Below are positions 18,552 to 27,563 of a DNA stretch of 64,000 nt, one piece after another. This stretch comes from Microcoleus sp. AS-A8. GTDB taxonomy: Bacteria > Cyanobacteriota > Cyanobacteriia > Cyanobacteriales > Coleofasciculaceae. Made by a program: the position numbers and the translations under genes. The notes under the pieces were generated by a model. It did no database searches and was not told where the DNA came from. It worked only from the letters and a program-made list of their open reading frames with translations. The stretch covers positions 496,001-560,000 of the forward strand of contig JAMPKV010000001.1 in NCBI GenBank assembly GCA_039962225.1, read 5' to 3'. The number at the start of each line of letters is the position of its first letter. The stretch's first letter is position 1.

Positions 18552-20063
18552 ATGCGAATTGCTTTTATAGACCCGATTACATGGGAATACAACATTGCCA
18601 GTGCTTACCAGATGCCGATGGGAGGTTCTGAGTCAGCCCTTTGTTACCTGGCTGAGGCACTTGCTAAACAGGGACATCAAGTATTTTTACTCAATAACAC
18701 CTCAGTACCTGGCAAGTCCCGTGGAGTGATTTGCCTACCCTTAAATACTGTGCCTCAGCAAATACTACAGTCCCTTGATGCTGTGATTGTGCTAAAAGTG
18801 GCAGGACAGGGAACGCACATCAAACCTCTCATTGCAGAGAATACTCGTCTGATTCTCTGGACACAACACGCTCACGATCAGCCATCTGTGCAGACTTTGC
18901 AAAACCCCGTTGAGCGAGATATCTATGACGGCATTGCTCTAGTCAGCGATTGGCAGCGCGATCGCTTCCATGAGAACTTTGGCATTAACCTAACTCGTAT
19001 TGGGGTTTTGCGTAATGCGATCGCACCGTCTTTTTGTGGACTGTTCTCCGATAGCATTCCCATCCTCACACACAAGTCCAAGCCACCCATCCTTGCCTAC
19101 ACCAGTACACCCTTTCGGGGACTAGATATCCTACTAGACGTTTTTCCCAGAATTCGCAGCGCCGTACCGGGAACGAGACTCAAGGTATTTTCTAGTATGA
19201 AGGTCTATCAGGTTGCTGAAGCTGAAGATGAGTCTGAGTATGGTTCACTCTATCGTCGATGCCAGGAAACAGCAGGAGTGGAATACATAGGTTCTCTACC
19301 ACAACCTGAGTTAGCTCGCGAACTTCAGTCAGTTATGGTATTCGCCTACCCCAACACCTTTGCCGAAACCTCCTGTATTGCAGTGATGGAGGCGATGGCC
19401 AGTGGTTGCTCAATTGTTACTAGTGACTTAGGCGCATTGCCGGAAACCACAGCTGGATTTGCCCGTTTAATACCCCTTGAAGATGACTGGGAATTCTACA
19501 AAGACTGTTTTGTTGAAGAGACTGTGCAGCTTCTTAGACAATGTACCGCTACAGACACAACAGATATCGAAACACATCTGAGGCAACAGGTGGAGTATGT
19601 TAATTGTGAATACAGTTGGTTCGTTCGCGCTCAGCAGTGGGTTCAGTGGTTGAGTAATATTGGGGCAAAAAGTGCGATCGCCGCATCTGTGGGGCCCCTA
19701 GACTCAACTCTAATTAAGTCAGCCGACTTGGCGTTACTAGCCTACCAATGCCTGATTTATGGAGAATATCCTCAAGCGGCGACCTTCTATGAGCAGGCGA
19801 TTGAGAGTTACCCTACAGTCATGTCTAACTACTGGTATCTTGGCTTGACACTCCTTTTACAAAATCAAGAAGAGGATGCCCAAGCCACTTGGATGTTAGC
19901 AATGATCAATGGTGAGTCAGAGCAAGTCGATTTGTGGAAAGCTGAATTGGTGCAAGTGTTAAAAGCAGAAGCAAAGCGCTTAGAAGACGTTGCAGATGAG
20001 CATATTGTTGAGCGAATTCAACACTATATTCAAGAAATTACAACCGATTCCCTTTCAATTTAG
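18552..20063 (+). CDS. GT4 glycosyltransferase with C-terminal TPR-like module
   Basis: 503 residues. Residues 1-375 are a GT-B fold, family 4: N-terminal GGSESALCYLAEAL, then FAYPNTFAETSCIAVMEAMASGCSIVTS with the nucleotide-sugar Glu motif. Residues about 390-503 are a TPR-like helical module (YGEYPQAATFYEQAIESYP, then YWYLGLTLLLQNQEEDAQATW). This closely matches the N-terminus of the GT41 protein at 25262-27511. It would transfer a sugar from a nucleotide donor, with the helical tail likely mediating protein contacts. Its stop is 2 bp from that of the convergent GT2 gene. Confidence 0.88.
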   Translation: MRIAFIDPITWEYNIASAYQMPMGGSESALCYLAEALAKQGHQVFLLNNTSVPGKSRGVICLPLNTVPQQILQSLDAVIVLKVAGQGTHIKPLIAENTRLILWTQHAHDQPSVQTLQNPVERDIYDGIALVSDWQRDRFHENFGINLTRIGVLRNAIAPSFCGLFSDSIPILTHKSKPPILAYTSTPFRGLDILLDVFPRIRSAVPGTRLKVFSSMKVYQVAEAEDESEYGSLYRRCQETAGVEYIGSLPQPELARELQSVMVFAYPNTFAETSCIAVMEAMASGCSIVTSDLGALPETTAGFARLIPLEDDWEFYKDCFVEETVQLLRQCTATDTTDIETHLRQQVEYVNCEYSWFVRAQQWVQWLSNIGAKSAIAASVGPLDSTLIKSADLALLAYQCLIYGEYPQAATFYEQAIESYPTVMSNYWYLGLTLLLQNQEEDAQATWMLAMINGESEQVDLWKAELVQVLKAEAKRLEDVADEHIVERIQHYIQEITTDSLSI

Positions 20064-20065
20064 GG

Positions 20066-21229
20066 TTAAAAGGATGAGCGCTCTACTAGGAGTCGTTTAA
20101 TTTGGTTCAAATTTTGTTGAGCCACGTTGCAGTTGGGATCGAAAGATAGTGCAAGTTCAAAGGAGTCTTCTGCTTCCTGCCAGCGGTTCATAGCTAAGTA
20201 AGCTGCCCCTAAACCACAAGCTGGCTCCGTTGTCGTGAAACCCAACTCAAAAGGTTCTCCCGTATAATAATTGCCCTCTTGGCCTAATTGAATACAGGTT
20301 TTGAAGTACGTTATCGCTCCCAGCGGAAATCCTAATTCTATTAAAGTAAAACCAGTAATATAGTTTATGGGTGGGAAATTGGCGCACCATTCAAGACCCC
20401 GTTGACAGAGCAATCTGGCCGTTTCATAATCCTTCTGCTGTAAAGATTGCCCTGCTAAGGTAAAAAGAAGAGAGGGAACAAACTTGAAGTCCTCAGGGGG
20501 ATTTCCTTCGATTAAATTGGGTAGGAGTCGCTCAAACGCTTCTACATAGCATTCTTGAGCTTGCTCTGGTTGCTGAGTCGCGTTATACATTCCCGCAAGG
20601 CAGTACAGAAGCATTAAACTCAGACCTTCTTTCTTTCGGATAGATTCTAAGATGGGAATGTTACGGGTGAGATTTTTCTGTAGTACCTGTTGCTCTGCAT
20701 AACCGTAGTGCACAATCCTAGGGCTTTCTAGGTGTCCGATTAAGTGCGGCTGAATCGGTTGATTCTGATACTGTAGTTGCTCATGAAACCGATTGACATA
20801 TCTAAGTTCTGGAAGATTGCGGAATAATCTAAGGGTATATAAAGGGGTCATCCCCTCTTGATCATGGACTTCAGTTCGGATTAAGGAATAGGCTAAAAAT
20901 TCAGGCTGAGAAGTTAGCTGTCCTCTTAACTCATCTTTGGTTACAACTAGCTCCTCATCTGCATCAAGTACTAAAATCCAATTACCAGTGGCTTGGGAAA
21001 TTGAATAATTCCGAGCCCCTGCAAAATCATCGCACCACTCGAAAAACTTCAGATTTGCTCCATAGTGAAGCGCGATCTCAGGTGTACCATCCTGAGAACC
21101 TGTATCGATGATAATAATTTCGTCAACGTAAGGTTTAACGCTATCTAAACAACGAGATAAATTTTGTTGTTCATTTTTGACAATCATACAGAGAGACAAT
21201 TTAGGGAGAGATTTTGGAATTTTATTCAT
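20066..21229 (-). CDS. GT2 glycosyltransferase with C-terminal TPRs
   Basis: 387 residues. The N-terminal GT-A domain has SLCMIVKNEQQNLSRCLDSV, IIIDTGSQDGTPEIA and the metal-binding VLDADEEL (DxD). This is the TPR-GT2 type common in cyanobacteria and Bacillus, related to the SunS peptide S-glycosyltransferase. Residues about 190-380 are helical TPR units, the last reading MNRWQEAEDSFELALSFDPN. It would add a sugar to a protein or peptide acceptor. It reads towards the GT4 gene. Confidence 0.88.
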   Translation of the reverse strand: MNKIPKSLPKLSLCMIVKNEQQNLSRCLDSVKPYVDEIIIIDTGSQDGTPEIALHYGANLKFFEWCDDFAGARNYSISQATGNWILVLDADEELVVTKDELRGQLTSQPEFLAYSLIRTEVHDQEGMTPLYTLRLFRNLPELRYVNRFHEQLQYQNQPIQPHLIGHLESPRIVHYGYAEQQVLQKNLTRNIPILESIRKKEGLSLMLLYCLAGMYNATQQPEQAQECYVEAFERLLPNLIEGNPPEDFKFVPSLLFTLAGQSLQQKDYETARLLCQRGLEWCANFPPINYITGFTLIELGFPLGAITYFKTCIQLGQEGNYYTGEPFELGFTTTEPACGLGAAYLAMNRWQEAEDSFELALSFDPNCNVAQQNLNQIKRLLVERSSF

Positions 21230-21478
21230 CTATAAGCCTCTTTGTTGCCGCTTTAACAATAGCAGTCGCCAAGGGGATTAGGACTCTCGCCACATACTGA
21301 AACCAAGACCCGTCAATATGCATCCCTTCTGCCGTTTGCCGTCTGCTCTCTGCCTTTTGCTATAAATCCACGAAAAGAAATAAAGACAACCTATATATTA
21401 AAGTAGCTGGATTCAACTCAATAAAAACACTCAGTTTAACTCAGCTAAATCCAGCGGCGAGTTGCTACCAGGCTAACC

Positions 21479-22879
21479 TTAACTGTTTGCTGAAACACTG
21501 GCTGGCAGATACTTCTCAATTATCCGGCGAAACTCACTCTTGGACTTGACACCTTGAACCTGCTCCAATAATTCCTTATCTTTAAAGAACTGCACTGTAG
21601 GTGTACCTATGATCTGGGCATTCTCAGCAATGTCTGGATCTTCCGTAATATCAATTTCGACAAAGTGAATTTTGCCCTCAAACTCTTCTACCACCCTGTT
21701 AAGAATTGGTTTTAGGGTGCGGCAAGGACCGCAGGAGGGAGAAACATACTTCACCATAATCAGGCGATCGCTCTCATGGAACAACTTCCGCAACGCATAT
21801 CCACCTTCATGCCGCGTGTTGTTAACATCCAACGTCCCTTCGGGTGTTGCTGTCGTCTCTTCTTGGGTCAGTTCAGCTGCGGGTGGACTTTCCGAGGACT
21901 GTAGCTGCTGATGGTGTTCAGTAATCAAGTGATTCACCGAAAGCCAGCGTTCTGCCAGCATTGCCGCCATACAGCCCGTCCCTGCTGCGGTGATTGCTTG
22001 ACGAAACTCGTGATCTTGGACATCGCCAGCGGCATAAACACCTTCTACACTGGTTTCCACTGACCCTGGCTTGGTCACAACGTAACCGACTTCATCCAAT
22101 TCTAGCTGTCCTCTAAATAAGGAAGTGTTGGGTGTGTGACCGATCGCGTAAAATAGCCCCTTAACATGCAGGTTACGCTCTTCGCCTGTCTTGGTATCGC
22201 GGAGTTTCACCCCTGTCATGCGATCATTCTCACCGAAGATATCTAATGGTTCAGTGTTCCAGTGAACCGTAATTTTGGGGTTGTTTAACACCCTGTCTTG
22301 CATAGTTTTACTCGCCCGCATCTGATCGCGACGTACCAGCAAGTGGACGCGATCGCCGTATTTTGTCAAATACACCGCTTCTTCAGCCGCTGAGTCACCA
22401 GCCCCTACGACTGCCAGTTCCGCACCGTGGAAAATTGGAGTTGCACCATCGCAGATCGCACAAGCAGAGATTCCACGGCTCCAGAACACCTTCTCACTGG
22501 GTAGCCCCAACCGTTTCGCTGTAGCACCCGTGGCAATAATCACGCTGTGAGTTCTAAATTCCCGTTCCTCAGAACGAACAATAAAGGGACGCTGGCTCAA
22601 ATCCACAAACGTGACATCTTCTGTATAGCACTGTGTCCCCCAGCGTTCAGCTTGCGTTTTCATCCGTTCCATCAGTTGTGGACCCGTAATCCCTTCCGGA
22701 AAACCAGGAAAGTTCTCTACTTCCGTCGTAGTCATCAACTGTCCACCCGGTAGCCCTCCAGCTTGAAAGCCTTCAAACATAACAGGTTTCAGGTTTGCCC
22801 GTGCGGCATAGATGGCAGCCGTATAACCAGCAGGACCAGAACCAATGATTACAAGATTTTCTACAGTTGGGTTGGACAT
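21479..22879 (-). CDS. ntrC (NTRC type): NADPH-dependent thioredoxin reductase C (TrxR-thioredoxin fusion)
   Basis: 466 residues. FAD motif GSGPAG (13-18), redox-active Cys140/Cys143 in CAICDG, NADPH motif [10 protein letters not shown] (159-168), and a C-terminal thioredoxin domain with CGPC at 383-386. This fusion is the NTRC enzyme of cyanobacteria and chloroplasts. It passes electrons from NADPH to 2-Cys peroxiredoxin and other targets, keeping redox balance especially in the dark. A linker of about 40 residues ([14 protein letters not shown]) joins the halves. It is a core gene surrounded by glycosyltransferases with no evident functional link. The common symbol clashes with the nitrogen regulator NtrC and should not be confused with it. 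Confidence 0.95.
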   Translation of the reverse strand: MSNPTVENLVIIGSGPAGYTAAIYAARANLKPVMFEGFQAGGLPGGQLMTTTEVENFPGFPEGITGPQLMERMKTQAERWGTQCYTEDVTFVDLSQRPFIVRSEEREFRTHSVIIATGATAKRLGLPSEKVFWSRGISACAICDGATPIFHGAELAVVGAGDSAAEEAVYLTKYGDRVHLLVRRDQMRASKTMQDRVLNNPKITVHWNTEPLDIFGENDRMTGVKLRDTKTGEERNLHVKGLFYAIGHTPNTSLFRGQLELDEVGYVVTKPGSVETSVEGVYAAGDVQDHEFRQAITAAGTGCMAAMLAERWLSVNHLITEHHQQLQSSESPPAAELTQEETTATPEGTLDVNNTRHEGGYALRKLFHESDRLIMVKYVSPSCGPCRTLKPILNRVVEEFEGKIHFVEIDITEDPDIAENAQIIGTPTVQFFKDKELLEQVQGVKSKSEFRRIIEKYLPASVSANS

Positions 22880-23125
22880 AAACTAAGCAAACTCATAACG
22901 ACTACGTTTATTTGCAGTATAGCGGTTTTTCATCCGCTCGTGCAGCCCCTTGATTGTTAGTGTAGTCTGGGGTCAATCAACCTCTATCAGTCGCCTGCAT
23001 TGGCAAGGGCAGCAAGCAATTGAGCTGATGAGTTTAATTCTTGACGACAAAAGGGGAATCCTTAAACTGGGTTAATCTATCCCTCCTAGGTTGACTGCTC
23101 CTAGGATTTAAACAATTCTTCATTA

Positions 23126-24463
23126 ATGAACATAGGTGCCATGGATAAACATACCTCTGAATCACTCGACAAAATTCGTCAGCAATTCGATAACAGCCCC
23201 TATCCGAGAAATCCTCTGGAAGAATCTCCCAAAGATAATTTAGGGTGGATCTATATTCAAAACTTAGTAACTCCCTATTATTTAAGAAATAAGAAAGTTA
23301 TTACAACCGAAGGGAAATTTATTTTAGATGCAGGATGTGGAACTGGATTTACATCCTTAGTTTTAGCCGAATCTAATCCTGGTGCAAAGATTATTGGTGT
23401 GGATTTATCCGAAGAATCTGTTAATCTTGCTGAAAAAAGATTAGAATATCACGGCTTTACAAATGTTGATTTCCATGCATTGGCGCTCGAAAATGTCCCT
23501 AATTTAGGGATTGAATTTGACTATATCAACTGTGATGAAGTTCTTTATCTCTTACCCGACCCAGTCATTGGTTTAAAAGCGATGCAGTCCGTGTTAAAAC
23601 CTGAGGGAATTATCCGATCCAATCTTCATAGCGCAATCAATAGAGCAAATTATTTCCGCGCTCAAGAAGTCTTTAAAATGATGGGCTTGATGGAAGGAAA
23701 TCCACGAGAAATGGAGATTGAATTAGTTCATGAAACCATGAACGCTTTAAAAGATAAAGTGGTGCTGAAACGGCAAACTTGGGGTTCTGTATTTGAAGAG
23801 AATAAAGAGGCTGTCCTTACTAATCAGTTACTTCTGGGTGACAAAGGCTTTACTATTCCAGGCATGTTTTCTGCATTAAGAGCTGCGGATCTGGAATTTA
23901 TCAGCATGGTCAGTTGGCGGAAATGGGAACTGATGGATTTGTTCAAAGACCCAGACAATCTTCCCGTATTTTTAGCATTGAGCTTACCAGAGACTTCAGC
24001 AGAGGAGCGGCTGCATTTGTTTGAACTATTAAATCCCATCCACCGGGTGTTGGATTTCTGGTGCGGACATCCGAATCAAGCTCAACCTTTTGTACCCATG
24101 ACTGAGTGGACAGCTTCGGACTGGCATAACACTAAGGTTTATCTCCATCCCCAGATGAGAAGACCTGAAATCCAGGCAGAACTGATCAGATGCGTAACCC
24201 AACTGCAACCCTTTGAAATCAGTCAGTATCTACAGGTAACGGCACAGTCGAGTCTAGTGGATAGTACTGTTGCGGCTTGCCTATTACCCCTATGGGAGTC
24301 AGTTCAGGATCTGCCGTCTCTAGTGGCACGATGGCTGCAATTAAGACCCGTTAATCCTATAACTTTGGAGCCAACCACTCAAGAGGAGGCTCTTGAAGTC
24401 CTTACAGAGACGCTGAGTGGGCTAGAAGAATGGGGATATGTACTGTTAGAACGTCAATCATGA
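23126..24463 (+). CDS. SAM-dependent methyltransferase with C-terminal extension
   Basis: 445 residues. SAM motif I is FILDAGCGTGFTSLVLAES, motif post-I IIGVDLSEESVNLAEKR, and motif II FDYINCDEVLYLLPDP, as in Methyltransf_11/25 enzymes. Residues from about 290 form a separate C-terminal region (SLPETSAEERLHLFELLNP and so on) seen in cyanobacterial methyltransferases of unknown substrate. A second ATG 15 bases downstream (MDKHTSES) is an equally good start, and no clear ribosome binding site decides. It precedes the pilin gene by 122 bp on the same strand. Confidence 0.85.
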   Translation: MNIGAMDKHTSESLDKIRQQFDNSPYPRNPLEESPKDNLGWIYIQNLVTPYYLRNKKVITTEGKFILDAGCGTGFTSLVLAESNPGAKIIGVDLSEESVNLAEKRLEYHGFTNVDFHALALENVPNLGIEFDYINCDEVLYLLPDPVIGLKAMQSVLKPEGIIRSNLHSAINRANYFRAQEVFKMMGLMEGNPREMEIELVHETMNALKDKVVLKRQTWGSVFEENKEAVLTNQLLLGDKGFTIPGMFSALRAADLEFISMVSWRKWELMDLFKDPDNLPVFLALSLPETSAEERLHLFELLNPIHRVLDFWCGHPNQAQPFVPMTEWTASDWHNTKVYLHPQMRRPEIQAELIRCVTQLQPFEISQYLQVTAQSSLVDSTVAACLLPLWESVQDLPSLVARWLQLRPVNPITLEPTTQEEALEVLTETLSGLEEWGYVLLERQS

Positions 24464-24585
24464 GTGGTTCAAGATGGCACCCGGCAAAATTTTTTGAGGT
24501 GGGTGATAGGAAAAGCCAAGAGACTGGGTAAGCTACATCCAGGCGTTATTCATCAAGCATCACAGACCTCAAGGAGAGAATTACT

Positions 24586-25146
24586 ATGAAGCCGGAATTT
24601 CAAGCCAAGTTCCTGCAATACCTGAACCGCCAGAAAAAAGATGAGGGCTTCACGCTGATTGAGCTGTTGGTCGTCATTATCATCATCGGTATTCTAGCGG
24701 CTATTGCCCTACCCTCGTTGCTTGGTCAGGTTAATAAAGCCAAGCAAGCGGAAGCCAAAAATAATGTTGGTGCTATCAACCGGGCGCAACAGGCTTACTT
24801 CCTGGAGTATCAAGAATTTACAACTGACCTCACTCAACTCGGCGTCGGGATTAAAACCCAAACGACCAATTTCTTTTACACGATCGCGGATGCCAGTGGC
24901 GTAATTAACAGCAAGGCTTATTCAGACCCAGCTCTAAACAAGAAGGGACTCAAAGCCTATACTGGAATTGTGGGTACTGTTATAGGAAACACCCAAACGG
25001 GTGAAGCTCTCACAGTTGCCTTTGCTTGCGAGTCTAATACCCCCACCTCAAATGCTGCGGAGAACGTATCAAACGTATCCACTCTTACCAACGGTACTAG
25101 TTGTCCATCAGGCTACAAGGACTTGGCTGGAACTGGCAACAAGTAA
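24586..25146 (+). CDS. Type IV pilin-like protein (PilA family)
   Basis: 186 residues. The class III leader ends at Gly with GFTLIELLVV (cleavage before Phe, Glu at +5), followed by the hydrophobic helix and NKAKQAEAKNNVGAINRAQQAYF, typical of cyanobacterial PilA. A C-terminal Cys pair (FACESN and TSCPSG) would form the D-region disulfide. A strong ribosome binding site, AAGGAG, sits before the ATG. Prepilin peptidase would process it for export by the type IV pilus machine (motility, DNA uptake or adhesion). It lies directly before a GT41 gene in a glycosylation island, so it is a natural candidate acceptor. Confidence 0.92.
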   Translation: MKPEFQAKFLQYLNRQKKDEGFTLIELLVVIIIIGILAAIALPSLLGQVNKAKQAEAKNNVGAINRAQQAYFLEYQEFTTDLTQLGVGIKTQTTNFFYTIADASGVINSKAYSDPALNKKGLKAYTGIVGTVIGNTQTGEALTVAFACESNTPTSNAAENVSNVSTLTNGTSCPSGYKDLAGTGNK

Positions 25147-25202
25147 GACAGAAGTTGTATTTTAGCTGGAGTATTCCCGGTCAGTACGAGCTAGAGTTTT
25201 GC

Positions 25203-25244
25203 AGAGAAGTGAGTAGTGTGACTCTAAACTACTCACTTTTCTCT
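25203..25244 (+). terminator. Stem-loop after pilin gene
   Basis: An 11-bp perfect stem (AAGTGAGTAGT with ACTACTCACTT) around a 10-nt loop is extended by AGAG/CTCT past a 2-nt bulge. It sits 57 bp after the pilin stop and 18 bp before the GT41 start. It has no immediate T tract, although TTTTTT occurs at 25255-25260. It could end the abundant pilin message while allowing some readthrough, or protect the 3' end of the message. Confidence 0.55.
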
Positions 25245-25261
25245 ATTGGAAGCGTTTTTTC

Positions 25262-27511
25262 ATGAGCGATCAGTCTTCAATCCTAACTCACAAGCAATGG
25301 CAGAAGCAGGGCTATCAGTTCCTGCTGCAAGGAAACTACCATCAAGCCGCAACGCTTTACGAACAGGCAATAGCAGCCGAACCGGATGTTAAGTTTCACT
25401 ATTGGTACCTGGGGCTAGTATTGCTGTTGCAGGGGCAAGAGTCAGAAGCCCAAACCACTTGGTTGATGGGGATGATGGAGGGGGACTCCAGTCACGTTGA
25501 GCAGTGGACAGAAGAATTGCATGAGGTGCTGCAACAAGAGGCGAATCGGCGGGAGACTCTTGAAGACGAGGCTGCTGCTTTGACGATTCGGCATCACATT
25601 CGGGAAATTTGTCCCACAGATATTAATAATTTGTTACGCCTCGTGCAGTTGGCAATCAAGCAAGATACCTATACGGGTGATGAATTAATCGAGTTGGGTA
25701 TCATTGAACTGCTCAAGTCGGAGCCACTCATAGACGTAGACTGGGACATATTACTTTCGGGGTTGCAGAGTGTTTTAGAGTATGCCCCTGTGCTTCCCTC
25801 CTCGGTGGAATTGGCAGAAGCTTGTTTGCCGTATATTACACAAAGAACGAGGTTATATCACTTTCTCAATCTCCTGCTGCCAACGGCAGTAGAAATAGCC
25901 TACTCTTACAGTCAGCCTGGAATCGCTGCACGCTTTTTAGAGTTGGGTGTACGTTTAGACCCGAAAAATCTGGAGTGTCTGCGTCACTTAGCCCATTGTT
26001 ATCAAAATTCCGATCAATTCGAGCGGGGGATAGAAACAGCTAAACTCTATTATTCTCTCTTAGAATCCTTGCCTGATAAAACCGCTGCTAACTCGGTGAT
26101 TTTGAGAGGGTTGATGAGTGCTGCCGGGAATTGGCAAGAAGCCTTGACAATCTTTAAACGGCAACAGTCCCTCTTAAGCGAAGTCATTGAGAAACATCGC
26201 ACACCGCTGCCATCAATTATCATCTCGCGTCTACTCAATTCAAATTTTTTTGCACCGTATTTTCAAGACAAGCCGAGGCAATTTAGGCAACTTCAGAATC
26301 AATTATCGGCATTTTGCCAAACCAATACAGAAATTGAGGCAAAGGAGCAAGCTGAACGATATCGCCAGCGACATGCAGGGCAGCAAGGGTCAGGGGTAAC
26401 GACGAAACCGCTTAAAATTGGCTACATCTCTCACTGTTTCAGATTGCATTCGGTGGGCTGGCTAGCACGATGGTTATTTCAGCATCATGACCGTGAGCGT
26501 TTTCAACTCTACGCCTATTGCATGGCTTGCGACCCAATCTTTGACCCTTTACACGATTGGTATTTAAAGCAGGTTCACAAAACTTACAAATCAAAAGGTA
26601 GCGGAGATGTTGCCGAGGAAATTTTTCAGGATGAAATCGATATTCTCGTTGATTTGGATAGCCTAACCCTGGATGGTACCTATCAGGTGATGCAGCTAAA
26701 ACCGGCACCCATTCAAGTGACTTGGTTGGGTTGGGATGCTTCAGGAATCCCTGCCGTTGATTACTTTATTGCCGATCCTTATGTTTTACCGGAGTCAGCC
26801 CAAGAGTATTACCAAGAAAAAATCTGGCGATTACCTCAAACTTATATTGCGGTGGATGGTTTTGAGGTGGGTGTGCCAACCCTACGCCGTGAACATCTAG
26901 GGATTGAGAGCGATGCTGTAGTTTATCTGAGTGCTCAACGGGGATACAAACGTCATCCCGATACAGCACGACTGCAAATGAAAATTCTCAAACAAGTACC
27001 TAAGAGTTATTTCTTAATCAAAGGAGGATCTGACAAAGAATCGATAAAACGCTTCTTTACCCAGCTAGCAGAAGAAGAAGGGGTAGAGAGCGATCGCCTG
27101 CGATTTTTGTCGTCCGATGCCACAGAAGCCACTCATCGTGCTAATTTAGGCATTGCAGATGTGGTATTGGATACTTATCCCTACAACGGCGCAACTACAA
27201 CGCTCGAAACCCTTTGGATGTGCATTCCCTTAGTAACGCGAGTGGGCGAACAATTTGCGGCGCGTAACAGCTACACCATGATGATGAATGCTAGCATTAC
27301 AGAAGGCATTGCCTGGACAGATGAAGACTATGTCGAGTGGGGAGTACGCCTGGGTAAAGACGAGGCACTACGGCAAAATATAGCCTGGAAACTGTGGCAG
27401 TCAAGGAAAACCGCACCTCTATGGAATGGCAAGCAGTTTACCCATGAGATGGAAAAAGCTTACGAGCAAATGTGGCAGAGGTATGCTGGCGCTAGTCCAA
27501 AAGGCTTGTAG
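25262..27511 (+). CDS. TPR-GT41 (SPINDLY/OGT-like) glycosyltransferase
   Basis: 749 residues. Residues 1-110 are a TPR-like module (FLLQGNYHQAATLYEQAIA, then YWYLGLVLLLQGQESEAQTTW) shared with the GT4 protein at 18552. Residues 170-300 are further TPRs. Residues about 375-745 are the GT41 catalytic part: LKIGYISHCFRLHSVGWLA, IQVTWLGWDASGIPAVDYF, and the donor-site YNGATTTLETLWMCIPLVT. It should be a cytosolic protein O-glycosyltransferase. It starts 115 bp after the pilin-like gene on the same strand. Confidence 0.9.
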   Translation: MSDQSSILTHKQWQKQGYQFLLQGNYHQAATLYEQAIAAEPDVKFHYWYLGLVLLLQGQESEAQTTWLMGMMEGDSSHVEQWTEELHEVLQQEANRRETLEDEAAALTIRHHIREICPTDINNLLRLVQLAIKQDTYTGDELIELGIIELLKSEPLIDVDWDILLSGLQSVLEYAPVLPSSVELAEACLPYITQRTRLYHFLNLLLPTAVEIAYSYSQPGIAARFLELGVRLDPKNLECLRHLAHCYQNSDQFERGIETAKLYYSLLESLPDKTAANSVILRGLMSAAGNWQEALTIFKRQQSLLSEVIEKHRTPLPSIIISRLLNSNFFAPYFQDKPRQFRQLQNQLSAFCQTNTEIEAKEQAERYRQRHAGQQGSGVTTKPLKIGYISHCFRLHSVGWLARWLFQHHDRERFQLYAYCMACDPIFDPLHDWYLKQVHKTYKSKGSGDVAEEIFQDEIDILVDLDSLTLDGTYQVMQLKPAPIQVTWLGWDASGIPAVDYFIADPYVLPESAQEYYQEKIWRLPQTYIAVDGFEVGVPTLRREHLGIESDAVVYLSAQRGYKRHPDTARLQMKILKQVPKSYFLIKGGSDKESIKRFFTQLAEEEGVESDRLRFLSSDATEATHRANLGIADVVLDTYPYNGATTTLETLWMCIPLVTRVGEQFAARNSYTMMMNASITEGIAWTDEDYVEWGVRLGKDEALRQNIAWKLWQSRKTAPLWNGKQFTHEMEKAYEQMWQRYAGASPKGL

Positions 27512-27563
27512 TTGGCTTTAGCGCTTAAGCTACAACTACGAACCCCAGTGGAGTTTCTTTTAG

